From an uncultured Bacteroidales bacterium (GTDB lineage Bacteria; Bacteroidota; Bacteroidia; Bacteroidales; P3): a stretch of DNA of 64,000 nt. The stretch spans positions 1-64,000 of the forward strand of contig OMYR01000010.1 of the NCBI GenBank assembly GCA_900315335.1. The letters are read 5' to 3'. This document shows, one piece after another, positions 17,851 through 27,028 of this stretch; within the stretch, counting starts at the first letter, position 1; each line of letters begins with the position of its first letter. The notes under the pieces were generated by a model, which worked only from the letters and a program-made list of their open reading frames with translations, searched no databases and had not been told where the DNA came from. The position numbers and the translations under genes are program-made.

Positions 17851-18606
17851 ATGGATCTTACATTGAAAATATGGCGTCAGGAGAATGCCAAAGCAAAGGG
17901 TCATTTTGAAACCTATAAATTAACAGATATTTCTCCGGAATGCTCTTTCTTGGAGATGTTAGATATTCTGAACGAGCAGTTAATAAACGATAATATCGCA
18001 CATCCTGTTTGTTTTGACAACGATTGTCGAGAGGGTATTTGCGGTATGTGTGGCTTGTACATCAATGGTCGTCCTCACGGACCTGACGAAGGTGTTACAA
18101 CTTGTCAGTTACACATGCGTCGTTTTCACGATGGAGATACCATAACGATAGAGCCATGGCGTGCAAAACCTTTCCCTGTTATCAAGGACTTGGTGGTAGA
18201 TAGAAGTGCGTTTGATAAAATCATTCAAGCTGGTGGTTACACTTCTGCAACAACAGGTGGAGTTCCGGATGCAAATGCAATACCTATTCCAAAACATAAG
18301 GCAGATGAGGCAATGGATTCGGCTTCTTGTATTGGTTGTGGTGCTTGTGTTGCTGCATGTAAGAATGCTTCTGCAATGTTGTTTGTCAGTGGTAAGGTTT
18401 CTCAGTTGGCATTGTTGCCGCAAGGTAAGACTGAGGCTGCAATCAGAGTAAAACGTATGGTTAAGAAGATGGACGAATTAGGATTCGGTTCATGTACAAA
18501 TACTTTTGCTTGTGAAGCAGAATGTCCTAAGCAATTAAAGAGAACAAATATTGCTCGTATGAATCGTGAGTTTATATGTGCAAAAGTTTGTTCGGAAGAA
18601 AAATAG
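17851..18606 (+). CDS. sdhB: Succinate dehydrogenase/fumarate reductase iron-sulfur subunit
   Basis: 251 residues. The [2Fe-2S] ligands are Cys59, Cys64, Cys67 and Cys85. The [11 protein letters not shown] motif (Cys160, 163, 166, 170) and [11 protein letters not shown] (Cys215, 221, 225) supply the [4Fe-4S] and [3Fe-4S] type clusters. It carries electrons from the flavoprotein to the heme subunit. The operon ends at a strong hairpin 51 bp downstream. Confidence 0.95.
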   Translation: MDLTLKIWRQENAKAKGHFETYKLTDISPECSFLEMLDILNEQLINDNIAHPVCFDNDCREGICGMCGLYINGRPHGPDEGVTTCQLHMRRFHDGDTITIEPWRAKPFPVIKDLVVDRSAFDKIIQAGGYTSATTGGVPDANAIPIPKHKADEAMDSASCIGCGACVAACKNASAMLFVSGKVSQLALLPQGKTEAAIRVKRMVKKMDELGFGSCTNTFACEAECPKQLKRTNIARMNREFICAKVCSEEK

Positions 18607-18657
18607 AAAATTGTAATTTTTTTCACATTTTTCATTTATTTAATTATTATTATGATT

Positions 18658-18690
18658 AATAAGGTGTGCATTTTATTGCACACCTTATTA
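18658..18690 (+). terminator. Terminator of the sdhCAB operon
   Basis: A perfect 13-bp stem (AATAAGGTGTGCA at 18658-18670 against 18677-18689) with a 6-nt loop. The T tract after it is short and interrupted. Confidence 0.8.
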
Positions 18691-18770
18691 TCTTTTATGG
18701 ACGCCAGCAAAGAGAGTGCAGAGGAATAAAAACGCTTATCGGTTGTCCGTATGTGTATTTCAATGGCTAC

Positions 18771-18917
18771 AAAAATAAATAACGTAATAGTTCAAATAAC
18801 CGATTTAATCACAAAAATAATCAATATAACTACAAAAATAATCACTGTAATCAGTAAAATAATCACTGTAACTAATAAAATAGTCATTAACACTACGAAA
18901 TTCTTTACACTTGTTCT
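18771..18917. repeat. 21-bp-period intergenic array, locus 5 (6-7 units)
   Basis: Seven consecutive 21-bp steps from 18771. The four at 18813-18896 are nearly alike (AAAATAATCACTGTAACTA type). It lies in the 440-bp gap between the sdh terminator and the TonB receptor promoter. Nothing else is seen in that gap. The reading frame through it has no stop and would give a seven-residue Ile/Thr/Lys periodicity, which I treat as a by-product of the 21-bp period. Confidence 0.88.
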
Positions 18918-19003
18918 ATTTATCATTGAATAGAAAAGTGATTTGAATACTATTCTTGCTGCAATTTCCTACAAAATATCTTTGTTGAAGTAAATAATTT
19001 ACG

Positions 19004-19012
19004 TATCTTTGC
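19004..19012 (+). promoter_or_regulatory. Promoter -7 element (TATCTTTGC) of the TonB receptor gene
   Basis: A TAnnTTTGC match. It overlaps the first possible upstream TTG of the reading frame and so argues for a start further downstream. Confidence 0.6.
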
Positions 19013-19047
19013 GTTTTGAATTAAGAACTAATAGGATTTTCACTACA

Positions 19048-21450
19048 TTGAAACGATATATTGCATTGATATTAACGTTTCTGTTTTTTCTTGATACAGA
19101 AGCGCAGATTATAAAAGGACAAATCAAAGATACTGATGGTAAGATTGTGGAAAATGTCAGTATCGGCACTCTGAATTTATCCAAACCTATCGGCACTATA
19201 AGTGATATGAACGGAACGTATTCACTCAATCTGAAAGCAAATACCAAGTACGTTATTCGTTTTTCTTGTGTTGGTTACACCGATATGGATACCACCGTTA
19301 TGCTTAAACAAAAAGAAGTTCGGGTTATCGATATTGTTCTTAAAAAATCTTCAACTAATTTGCCGACAGTGGAAATTACCGGTGACAGAAGTAGAGAAGA
19401 GGGAATAACGAGAATAAACCCCGAAGACGTTAAAGTAAGCGTTGGTGTTAATCAAGGTGTTGAAAACATTATTAAATCACAAGAGGGTGTTTCTTCGTCC
19501 AATGAACTCAGTAGTCAGTACAATGTTCGTGGTGGAAACTTTGATGAGAATTTGGTTTATGTTAATGATATAGAAATATTCCGACCGCTGCTTATCCGTA
19601 ACGGACAACAAGAGGGGCTTTCCTTTGTTAATACCGATATGATAAGCGATATAAAATTTTCTTCGGGAGGTTTTGATGCCAAATACGGCGATAAAATGTC
19701 CAGTGTGTTGGATATAAAATACAAAAAACCACAAGAATTTAGCGGCAACGCAAGTATATCTCTTCTTGGGGCAAGCGCACATATCGAAGGCTTGATAGGT
19801 TCTCGTATGACTTATCAAATAGGATACAGAAACAAGACAACGCAATATCTTCTTAATTCTTTGGAAACCGACGGCGAATACAATTCCACGTTCAACGACT
19901 TACAGGCTTATCTTACATACGATATAAACGAAAAAACGGAAATAGCGTTTCTTGGAAATATTTCGGATAACAAGTACAACTTTATTCCGCAGACGAGAGA
20001 AACTCAATTCGGCAGTCTTTACAATACAATGAAACTTAAAGTCTATTTTGACGGTCAGGAATTGGATAGATTTACATCTTTGTTCGGTGCTTTGATGCTT
20101 ACTCACAATCCGAAAAAAGATGTTTCGTTGAAATTTATTGCTTCCGCCTTTAATACAAACGAGAAAGAGACCTACGACATTCAAGGACAGTATTGGCTGT
20201 CGGAAACCAACGGACTTGGCGAAGATGCGGAGTTTGATAGAGGTATAGGAACATACCTTGAACACGCAAGAAACAGATTAAACGCAAATATTTTTAATAT
20301 CGAGCATAAGGGGTATAAATACTATTCCAACGGTTTCTTATCTTGGGGAGCCAAATGGCAATTGGAGAAAATTAATGACAGAATAAGAGAATGGAAAATG
20401 GTTGATAGTGCGGATTACACCATACCTTCAAATCCTGATGATATAGGAATATATAATCCGACCACACCTCCTATGTTGCAGAATTATTATAATTCAAACC
20501 ACGATATATCTTCTTATCGTTTGACAGCTTTTGTTCAGCGTCAATTCAATTGGGAAAAAGACTATGGAACGTATTATTTCAATGTAGGTGCAAGAGGTCA
20601 ATATTGGAATTACAATAATGAAATTTTTCCTTCGCCTCGTGCGTCTGTTTCCTTAAAACCGAAAATCAAACAGGATATTCTCTTCCGTTTTGCTACAGGT
20701 GTGTATGCCCAATTCCCATTTTACAGAGAGTTTAGGGACGAACAAGGTAATTTGAACGAAAAAATAAAATCGCAGAAGTCTTTACATTTTGTGCTTTCCT
20801 CCGATTGGAATTTTAAGATGATGAATCGTCCGTTTAAGTTGCTTACTTCTGTTTATTACAAGTATCTTTGGGATTTGATTCCGTACAGATTGGACAATGT
20901 CAGGATAAGATACACGGCTCAGAACAATGCTGTGGGGTATGCTGCGGGTATGGATGTAAAACTTTTCGGAGAATTTATAAACGGTATAGATTCGTGGATA
21001 ACTCTTTCGTTAATGCAGACCGAACAAGATATTGAAGGCGACGGCAAGGGTTATATCCCGCGACCTACCGACCAAATATTTAATCTCAGTGTGTCGTTCC
21101 AAGATTATTTGCCTAATATGCCGTGGATGCGTGTGTATTTGAATTTGAATTATGGCTCTGGTTATCCGTATTATCCGCCAAACAGCAATGAGCATTTCCG
21201 TTATCCGTCTTATCTAAGGGCTGATATGGCATTTACATTCAGAATAAAAGACGAGCAAAGCGGTTGGGCGAAAGCGAATTTTATGAAATACATAAAAAAG
21301 ATTTGGTTAAATTTGGAATGGTTGAACGTGTTTAATAACAAGAATGTGATTTCGTATATGAATGTTCAGGATTATTCGGGAGCAAGTTATGCTGTGCCGG
21401 ATTATTTGACCCCGACACGATTGAATGCACGATTGACATTTGAATTTTAA
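19048..21450 (+). CDS. TonB-dependent outer-membrane receptor
   Basis: About 801 residues from a TTG at 19048, chosen because it follows the promoter and directly precedes a signal peptide (KRYIALILTFLFF, ending near EAQ). There is an N-terminal carboxypeptidase-regulatory-like domain (IKGQIKDTDGKIVENVSIG), then the plug (SSQYNVRGGNFDENLVYVND) and a 22-strand-type barrel ending in LNARLTFEF with the usual terminal Phe. No SusD partner follows, so it is not a typical polysaccharide locus. The substrate cannot be read from sequence. Confidence 0.88.
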   Translation: MKRYIALILTFLFFLDTEAQIIKGQIKDTDGKIVENVSIGTLNLSKPIGTISDMNGTYSLNLKANTKYVIRFSCVGYTDMDTTVMLKQKEVRVIDIVLKKSSTNLPTVEITGDRSREEGITRINPEDVKVSVGVNQGVENIIKSQEGVSSSNELSSQYNVRGGNFDENLVYVNDIEIFRPLLIRNGQQEGLSFVNTDMISDIKFSSGGFDAKYGDKMSSVLDIKYKKPQEFSGNASISLLGASAHIEGLIGSRMTYQIGYRNKTTQYLLNSLETDGEYNSTFNDLQAYLTYDINEKTEIAFLGNISDNKYNFIPQTRETQFGSLYNTMKLKVYFDGQELDRFTSLFGALMLTHNPKKDVSLKFIASAFNTNEKETYDIQGQYWLSETNGLGEDAEFDRGIGTYLEHARNRLNANIFNIEHKGYKYYSNGFLSWGAKWQLEKINDRIREWKMVDSADYTIPSNPDDIGIYNPTTPPMLQNYYNSNHDISSYRLTAFVQRQFNWEKDYGTYYFNVGARGQYWNYNNEIFPSPRASVSLKPKIKQDILFRFATGVYAQFPFYREFRDEQGNLNEKIKSQKSLHFVLSSDWNFKMMNRPFKLLTSVYYKYLWDLIPYRLDNVRIRYTAQNNAVGYAAGMDVKLFGEFINGIDSWITLSLMQTEQDIEGDGKGYIPRPTDQIFNLSVSFQDYLPNMPWMRVYLNLNYGSGYPYYPPNSNEHFRYPSYLRADMAFTFRIKDEQSGWAKANFMKYIKKIWLNLEWLNVFNNKNVISYMNVQDYSGASYAVPDYLTPTRLNARLTFEF

Positions 21451-21506
21451 TTATATTGAAAAACATAAGCAAATAATATGCAAAATTGGTGTCTTACATC
21501 AGTGAA

Positions 21507-21569
21507 GCGGTTAGTGAAACTAATTTTCTAATCATTGAGATTAATTTTTTAGTTATTGAGATTAATTTG
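21507..21569. repeat. 21-bp-period intergenic array, locus 6 (3 units)
   Basis: Units at 21507-21527, 21528-21548 and 21549-21569. The last two share GAGATTAATTTT. Located between the TonB receptor and the M16 gene, both on the plus strand. Confidence 0.78.
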
Positions 21570-21605
21570 ACGAATACACATAAGACTTAACAGAAAAGAA
21601 AAACG

Positions 21606-22883
21606 ATGAATATACCGAGCTTCAATAATATTACTATTAAGGACTATACGCCCGAAAAGAGTGTGTTGAAAAACAATATTCCTATTTATACTTTTGCCAA
21701 TAATGATTTGGAAGTTGTTTTTATGCGAATTGTGTTTTTCAATGCAGGCACTATTTTTCAGGATAAGTTTTTTGTTTCTGCTTTAACCAAGACTCAGTTG
21801 GCACAAGATACCAAAGACTATTCGGATTTGTCGTTGGCAGATGCTATGGACTATTATGGCGTTAGCTTAACTCGTGCCAATACCAACGAAAGAACATATC
21901 TCACTTTTTCTTTTTTGAAAAAATATCAGAAAGAGGTTGTTAGTCTTATCGAACAGATACTTCTTTTGCCTGTATTCAAACAAGAGAAACTCAATATCAC
22001 TATCGGCGATTACCGACAGGAATTTTTGGCTAAGTGTCAAAAGACTTCTTTTCTTGCTCACAGGGAGTTTATGGCCGGATTGTTTGGTAAGGATAATCCT
22101 TATGGTAATTACGCAAGTGTGGAGGATTACGATAAGGTAACCATTAGCGATATAGAAAAATTTTACAAGCAACGCTATACTTTCAATCAATGCTATATTA
22201 TTCTTGCGGGTAATGTCGATAAGGAATTGATACGCCTTTTGAATGATTCATTGGGAGCGTACGATTGGAACTCCTCTTCGGCAGACACAACACCTAACAA
22301 TATTAAGATAAACACTCAAATAGAGCCTAAGACGATAATAACGCATTTGGATAACGCTGTTCAGGCTTCTATATGTATGGGTAGATTTTTCCCGAGTATA
22401 AAGGACGAGGATTATATACCATTAACGGTTTTGAATTGTTTGTTTGGCGGTTATTTCAATTCACGCCTTATGAGCAACATTCGAGAAGAAAAAGGTTACA
22501 CCTATGGTATAGATAGTTTTATAGCCCCATTCGAGAAAGGAAGTGTGTTTATGATTGCAGGCGATGTAACAAATGATAAAGATACTGCAACAATAGACGA
22601 AATAAAAAAGGAGATGAATTTGTTAAAAACCGAGATTGTCTCCGACGCAGAACTTGATACGGTGAAGAATTATATGATTGGCGATATGTTGAGGGATAAT
22701 GACGGGGTGAGTGAGATAGCGATAACGTACGATAGACAGATAAAATTTTCGCTTGCCGACAACTATAACTCTTATGCTATGAATATCATTAAGAATATAA
22801 CTCCCGACAAGATAAAAGAACTTGCAAACAAATATTTTGACGAACAACAGTTTATAATTTCAATAAGTAAGAACAATAAATAA
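21606..22883 (+). CDS. M16 family peptidase-like protein lacking the zinc motif
   Basis: 425 residues with the two-domain M16 fold. The C-terminal hallmark LFGGYFNSRLMSNIREEKGYTYGI region is intact. The HxxEH zinc motif that should follow the first strand is absent: that region reads VSALTKTQLAQDTKDYSD, and the downstream second Glu is not evident. M16 proteins of this kind are normally the non-catalytic half of a heterodimer, but no HxxEH partner is encoded nearby. It may be a pseudo-enzyme or scaffold. No signal peptide is seen. Confidence 0.85.
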   Translation: MNIPSFNNITIKDYTPEKSVLKNNIPIYTFANNDLEVVFMRIVFFNAGTIFQDKFFVSALTKTQLAQDTKDYSDLSLADAMDYYGVSLTRANTNERTYLTFSFLKKYQKEVVSLIEQILLLPVFKQEKLNITIGDYRQEFLAKCQKTSFLAHREFMAGLFGKDNPYGNYASVEDYDKVTISDIEKFYKQRYTFNQCYIILAGNVDKELIRLLNDSLGAYDWNSSSADTTPNNIKINTQIEPKTIITHLDNAVQASICMGRFFPSIKDEDYIPLTVLNCLFGGYFNSRLMSNIREEKGYTYGIDSFIAPFEKGSVFMIAGDVTNDKDTATIDEIKKEMNLLKTEIVSDAELDTVKNYMIGDMLRDNDGVSEIAITYDRQIKFSLADNYNSYAMNIIKNITPDKIKELANKYFDEQQFIISISKNNK

Positions 22884-22890
22884 TATCATA

Positions 22891-24813
22891 ATGAAAAGGT
22901 TTTGTTTGATAATATTATTCATTTGTGCGTATGGTTTTTTGAATGCACAATGTTATGTGGTCAATGATAATGGCAGTGTAACGATAACAGCAGCCAACAA
23001 TGGCGAATTTACATTGCAAAGGCAGGATAACGATAATTGGATTGATTTAGGCAATTCTCAAAACGGCACTTATACAGATGAAGAAATTAATGCCAATGAA
23101 GGCAGCGTAACTTACCGAATTACGGTCGATGATGTTGCTACGGAGTTTTCCACCTTGTATTGTCAAGTTGCTGTTAATGGACAATCAATCCAATTGACGT
23201 GGCAACCGGCAAATGAGGGTAGCAAGTACGCAATTTATCGTCAGACGGTGGAACAATCGGCAATGACTTTTCTTGCCGAAGTTCCCATTACGGAAAATTC
23301 TTATGAAGATACGCGAGAAGGTGAATGCGATATATATTATCAGGTGTCGTTAATAGATGAATTTTGTGAGAATTACTCTAATAAAGTCAAAGTGCCTAAA
23401 ACGGATAATCAAGAGCCCGAACAACCGACATTGCTTCCGATAGATGTGGATTTAACTACTCAAAAAATAGTTATATCTTGGCAGGCTTCGACAAGTGATG
23501 ATGTTGATGGTTATGTAATATGCAAAAACGACGAGAATGGTATTCGTCAGTCGTTAGATACAATTACCGACAAAACTCAAACATCCTACACTTGCGATAA
23601 ATGTGATATATCCGAAGTAAATGCAATAACTATATTTGCATACGATTTCTGTAAAAACACTTCACCACTGTCGGCAACATATAATAACATTGTTTTGACG
23701 GGAGATAGAGGCAATTGCGAAGAACCTTTGCATCTTTCTTGGAATGCACCAAACCTAACTCAGGAAGCAAAGACTTACGACATATATATGGCAACGGAAG
23801 AAAATCCTACATATATCTCAATAGCACAGACTACGAATTTTTCTTACGATGTGGTACTTCCGCAGGTAAATGGCAAGATACATTATTACGTATCATGTGG
23901 CGGCAAAAGTAATGTCGTAACCATTGACGTTTCAATGGCAGATACTTTGAAGTTTGTTGATTTGGAATCGGTAAGTATTAAACCCGACAATATGCAGGCG
24001 GAATTGTATGTTTATTTGGATGCAAGCAAAAAAGTCAAAGGCTACACCGTTATGAGAAAGATTGATGACGGAGAGTTTGAAGCGGTTAATCAAATACCGT
24101 TTAGTGGATATTCTTACTTAAAATTTGTTGATGAATTGCCTATGCCTGCAAATGAACATACCTATACTTATATGATTGCAGCCCCTGATGTTTGCGGTGG
24201 CAATTTCACATATTCCAACACATTGACACCAATACGCTTGGAAGTAGATGCCACAAACCAATCCAAGATAAAACTTTCTTGGAATCCTTATAAACCTACC
24301 ACTTGGAATGTTGCAGGTTATGAAGTCTATCGTTTTGCGGAAAATGATTTTGATAATGCGGAATTATTAAAGACAACAACAGCCAATTCTTATACGGATG
24401 ATATAACGGATATGGTTTCTGCAACCGACAGAACATATTATTATGTCAAAGCCATTGCGGCTCAATCTGACAATCCCGATATAACGGAAAACGGAGCGAA
24501 CTCCTCAAACGCATACGCAAAGTTTGAAACCATATTCTTTGTGCCTAATGCCTTTGCACCAAAAGACGGAGTGCATGAAAAACTTAGAACATTCAAGCCG
24601 TCGTGTCATTTTGTTCGTGCAGGCACTTATTCGTTCAAAGTCTTCAATCGTGCAGGCACCGTTTTATTTGAAACAAACGACACTGAGAAAGGTTGGGACG
24701 GAAAATACAAAAATGAATTTTGCCCTGTGGGAACATATATCTACAAAGTGTCGTTTATAGATTCCGACGGTATGGAACAAAACAAAGGCGGAGCATTTCT
24801 ATTGTATGATTAA
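22891..24813 (+). CDS. Secreted Fn3-like repeat protein with type B T9SS sorting domain
   Basis: 640 residues with a signal peptide ending near FLNAQ. Several fibronectin-III-like repeats are marked by recurring W-x-P/W-x-A motifs (LTWQPANEGSKYAIYR, ISWQASTSDDVDGYVI, LSWNPYKPT). The C-terminal 90 residues are a gliding-motility-associated sorting domain (FFVPNAFAPKDGVHEK, FKVFNRAGTVLFE, GTYIYKVSFIDSDG). Likely a surface protein exported by the type IX system. It begins 7 nt after the M16 gene, so the two are probably co-transcribed. Confidence 0.87.
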   Translation: MKRFCLIILFICAYGFLNAQCYVVNDNGSVTITAANNGEFTLQRQDNDNWIDLGNSQNGTYTDEEINANEGSVTYRITVDDVATEFSTLYCQVAVNGQSIQLTWQPANEGSKYAIYRQTVEQSAMTFLAEVPITENSYEDTREGECDIYYQVSLIDEFCENYSNKVKVPKTDNQEPEQPTLLPIDVDLTTQKIVISWQASTSDDVDGYVICKNDENGIRQSLDTITDKTQTSYTCDKCDISEVNAITIFAYDFCKNTSPLSATYNNIVLTGDRGNCEEPLHLSWNAPNLTQEAKTYDIYMATEENPTYISIAQTTNFSYDVVLPQVNGKIHYYVSCGGKSNVVTIDVSMADTLKFVDLESVSIKPDNMQAELYVYLDASKKVKGYTVMRKIDDGEFEAVNQIPFSGYSYLKFVDELPMPANEHTYTYMIAAPDVCGGNFTYSNTLTPIRLEVDATNQSKIKLSWNPYKPTTWNVAGYEVYRFAENDFDNAELLKTTTANSYTDDITDMVSATDRTYYYVKAIAAQSDNPDITENGANSSNAYAKFETIFFVPNAFAPKDGVHEKLRTFKPSCHFVRAGTYSFKVFNRAGTVLFETNDTEKGWDGKYKNEFCPVGTYIYKVSFIDSDGMEQNKGGAFLLYD

Positions 24814-24846
24814 GATTAGGCGAACATTTGATTCTTATCAATTCTT

Positions 24847-25599
24847 ATGAAAATACAGACTGTATTCACTCCTGCATTATATCCGTTCGTAAAGCATAGC
24901 GATGAGTTTGTTTGTGTTGTGGTGGATGTGCTTAGAGCGACAACGACAATGTGTACTATCATTGACTTTGGTGGCGAAATAATACCCGTTGCATCGCTTG
25001 ACAAAGCAAGAGAATACAAAGCGAATGGTTATTTGGTTGCAGGGGAGAGGATAGAACAGACTTTGGATTTTGCAGATTTTGGCAACAGTGCATTGAATTT
25101 TCGCAGCGATGCAATACGCAACAAAACCATTGTACATACGACAACCAATGGTACTCAGGCTATCGAACTTGCAAAGCAATCCAACGCATCGCAAGTGGTT
25201 ATCGGAGCATTCAGCAATATTTCCGCTTTAACGGATTATCTTATCGCCCAAAAGAAAGATGTAGAAATTCTTTGCTCCGGTTGGAAGAATACTTTTTGTT
25301 TGGAAGATACACTTTTTGCAGGGGCATTGGCAACAAGACTTTTTAGTAATCCAAATAATGTTGTGTTAAACCCAGACAATAACGATAGTGTTTTTTATAC
25401 TCACGACGACTCAACATTTGCCGCAATGGATTTATGGCAAAAAGCAAAGTACAATCCGTTAAAATATTTGGAGAAAGCATCGCATATACATCGTTTAAGA
25501 AAAGCCCATTTCGACGATGTGTTTGAATATACCTTTACCCTTGATACTTGCAAAAGCGTTCCGATTCTTTGCGGCGACAAATTGATAAAAGCAGAATAA
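24847..25599 (+). CDS. comB: 2-phosphosulfolactate phosphatase family protein ComB
   Basis: 250 residues. The family's VVVDVLRATTTM segment near residue 26, GERIEQTLDFADFGNS near 60, TTTNGTQAI near 97 and CSGWKNTFCLEDTLFAGAL near 140 are present. In methanogens ComB dephosphorylates phosphosulfolactate on the way to coenzyme M. In bacteria the substrate is usually unproven, and no comA or comC neighbour is present here. The gene is 33 bp after the Fn3 cargo gene. Confidence 0.85.
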   Translation: MKIQTVFTPALYPFVKHSDEFVCVVVDVLRATTTMCTIIDFGGEIIPVASLDKAREYKANGYLVAGERIEQTLDFADFGNSALNFRSDAIRNKTIVHTTTNGTQAIELAKQSNASQVVIGAFSNISALTDYLIAQKKDVEILCSGWKNTFCLEDTLFAGALATRLFSNPNNVVLNPDNNDSVFYTHDDSTFAAMDLWQKAKYNPLKYLEKASHIHRLRKAHFDDVFEYTFTLDTCKSVPILCGDKLIKAE

Positions 25600-25658
25600 G
25601 ATTTTTAATAGCGAAATGTTAATCCGAAATCTTGGTTCTGTTTTGCAAAAAATTTTTA

Positions 25659-25742
25659 CGACTTATCAGTAAAATAATGTTTAACATTATTTCACTGATG
25701 TTTAACACTAATTTACTAATGTTAAACATTATTTTGCAGATT
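25659..25742. repeat. 21-bp-period intergenic array, locus 7 (4 units)
   Basis: Units at 25659-25679, 25680-25700, 25701-25721 and 25722-25742, sharing TTTAACA(T/C)TA. The first two form an almost uninterrupted palindrome (25665-25681 against 25683-25699, one mismatch, 1-nt centre). It lies between the convergent ends of comB and the rhodanese gene. Confidence 0.87.
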
Positions 25743-25756
25743 GATTTATCGAAAAA

Positions 25757-26143
25757 TTATTTTGTTGTAGGTAGTTTTTCTTTGTTCCAAGCGATGATGC
25801 CACCTTTCATATCGATAACGTTCAAACCCAATGCACGCATTTTTACTGCTGCATTATGACTGCGTTTTCCGCTACGGCAATAAACATAATAAGTCTTTGA
25901 TTTGTCAAGGTCGGCAATACGTTTCTCAAAATCTTTGGTCTGCAAAAAATCTATATTAATCGCTCCATTGAGATGACTTTCGGCGTATTCTTTTGCAGTT
26001 CTTACGTCCAAAATGACAGCATCGGGAATAGCGACAATCTCTTTTGCAAAATCGTTCGGCGAAATTGTCTTTATCGTATCTTGTGCCGAACATGAATAAG
26101 CGAAAATCATAATCGTGAATAATGAAATTATAAAGTTTTTCAT
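25757..26143 (-). CDS. Exported rhodanese-like domain protein
   Basis: 128 residues: an N-terminal signal with a lipobox-like FAYSC at residue 18, then a single rhodanese domain (VILDVRTAKEYAESH, then YVYCRSGKRS with active-site Cys89). Likely a periplasmic or lipid-anchored sulfurtransferase or redox protein. The electron or sulfur partner is unknown. Last of three minus-strand genes folP-cdaA-rhodanese, 18 nt after cdaA. Confidence 0.85.
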   Translation of the reverse strand: MKNFIISLFTIMIFAYSCSAQDTIKTISPNDFAKEIVAIPDAVILDVRTAKEYAESHLNGAINIDFLQTKDFEKRIADLDKSKTYYVYCRSGKRSHNAAVKMRALGLNVIDMKGGIIAWNKEKLPTTK

Positions 26144-26161
26144 AAGAATTATTGTGATGTT

Positions 26162-27004
26162 TTATTTGTCCTTTGTTGGTATATCATCTTGTTTTTCGTT
26201 GCTATCTGATATATGAGTATTGAATTTACGCTCCAAAAAAGATTGCAAATAACTTAGCGTTATGCCTTGACGAATAAGGCCTCCTTCGGCTATGGATATT
26301 TGTCCGGTTTGTTCGGAAACGACTACGGCTATCGCATCGGTATTTTCCGTTATACCAAGTGCCGAACGGTGGCGAAGTCCCATCGATAGAGGAATATTGG
26401 TTGCGTGAGAGACCGGCAGAATGCAGCGAGCGGCTTGTATCTGCCCTTTGTCTATTATAACCGCTCCATCGTGCAATGGAGTATTCTTGAAAAATATTGT
26501 TTCAATGAGTTGAGAGGATAGTTCGCTTTTGAAAATTTCTCCCGATTGTACGATAGTCTCCAATTTGTTTTCATTGCAGAATACCATAAGTGCTCCGGTA
26601 TATGTCTGAGACATATGACCGCAAGCCTGAACGATTGCATTGACGTTGAGGTTTTGAACGGTGTTGTTAGTCTTCCAAAAGATAAATCGTCTTCCCCTTT
26701 CTGCTATATTACGAGACCCAATCATAACAAGAAACCTCCTTATCTCGGGTTGGAATATTATTATAAGAGCCATAAGCCCCAACGAAATAAATTGCCCGAG
26801 TATTTCGCTCATTATACGCATTCCAAGTATGGAAACTATCTTCCAAATGACGTATAACATAAAAAATCCGATGAAGATACTTATTGCATTAGTGCCTTTT
26901 ATCATTCGGAAAACGAAAAATAAAACCAACGCAACGACAATTACATCAATAAAATCGATTATTGTGAATGTCGGAAGACTTTGCATTATGTCTAAAAGTA
27001 ACAT
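26162..27004 (-). CDS. cdaA: Diadenylate cyclase CdaA
   Basis: Makes the second messenger c-di-AMP from two ATP. 280 residues: three N-terminal membrane helices (about 15-33, 38-58, 65-85), then the DAC domain with the catalytic DGA motif at 179-181 and RHR at 211-213. The c-di-AMP receptor/regulator cdaR, which follows cdaA in Firmicutes, is absent. It lies 24 nt downstream of folP and is likely co-transcribed with it. Confidence 0.93.
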   Translation of the reverse strand: MLLLDIMQSLPTFTIIDFIDVIVVALVLFFVFRMIKGTNAISIFIGFFMLYVIWKIVSILGMRIMSEILGQFISLGLMALIIIFQPEIRRFLVMIGSRNIAERGRRFIFWKTNNTVQNLNVNAIVQACGHMSQTYTGALMVFCNENKLETIVQSGEIFKSELSSQLIETIFFKNTPLHDGAVIIDKGQIQAARCILPVSHATNIPLSMGLRHRSALGITENTDAIAVVVSEQTGQISIAEGGLIRQGITLSYLQSFLERKFNTHISDSNEKQDDIPTKDK

Positions 27005-27028
27005 AGGTCTTTATGTTTAGGTGTCATA

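Noticed and set aside
18751..18933. Open frame through array 5 giving a seven-residue Lys/Ile/Thr repeat peptide
   Set aside because: A 21-bp repeat always yields a 7-codon period. Other loci have in-frame TGA at the same point (loci 2, 4, 9), and TGA is used as a stop here (yceD, birA), so I do not call a protein.
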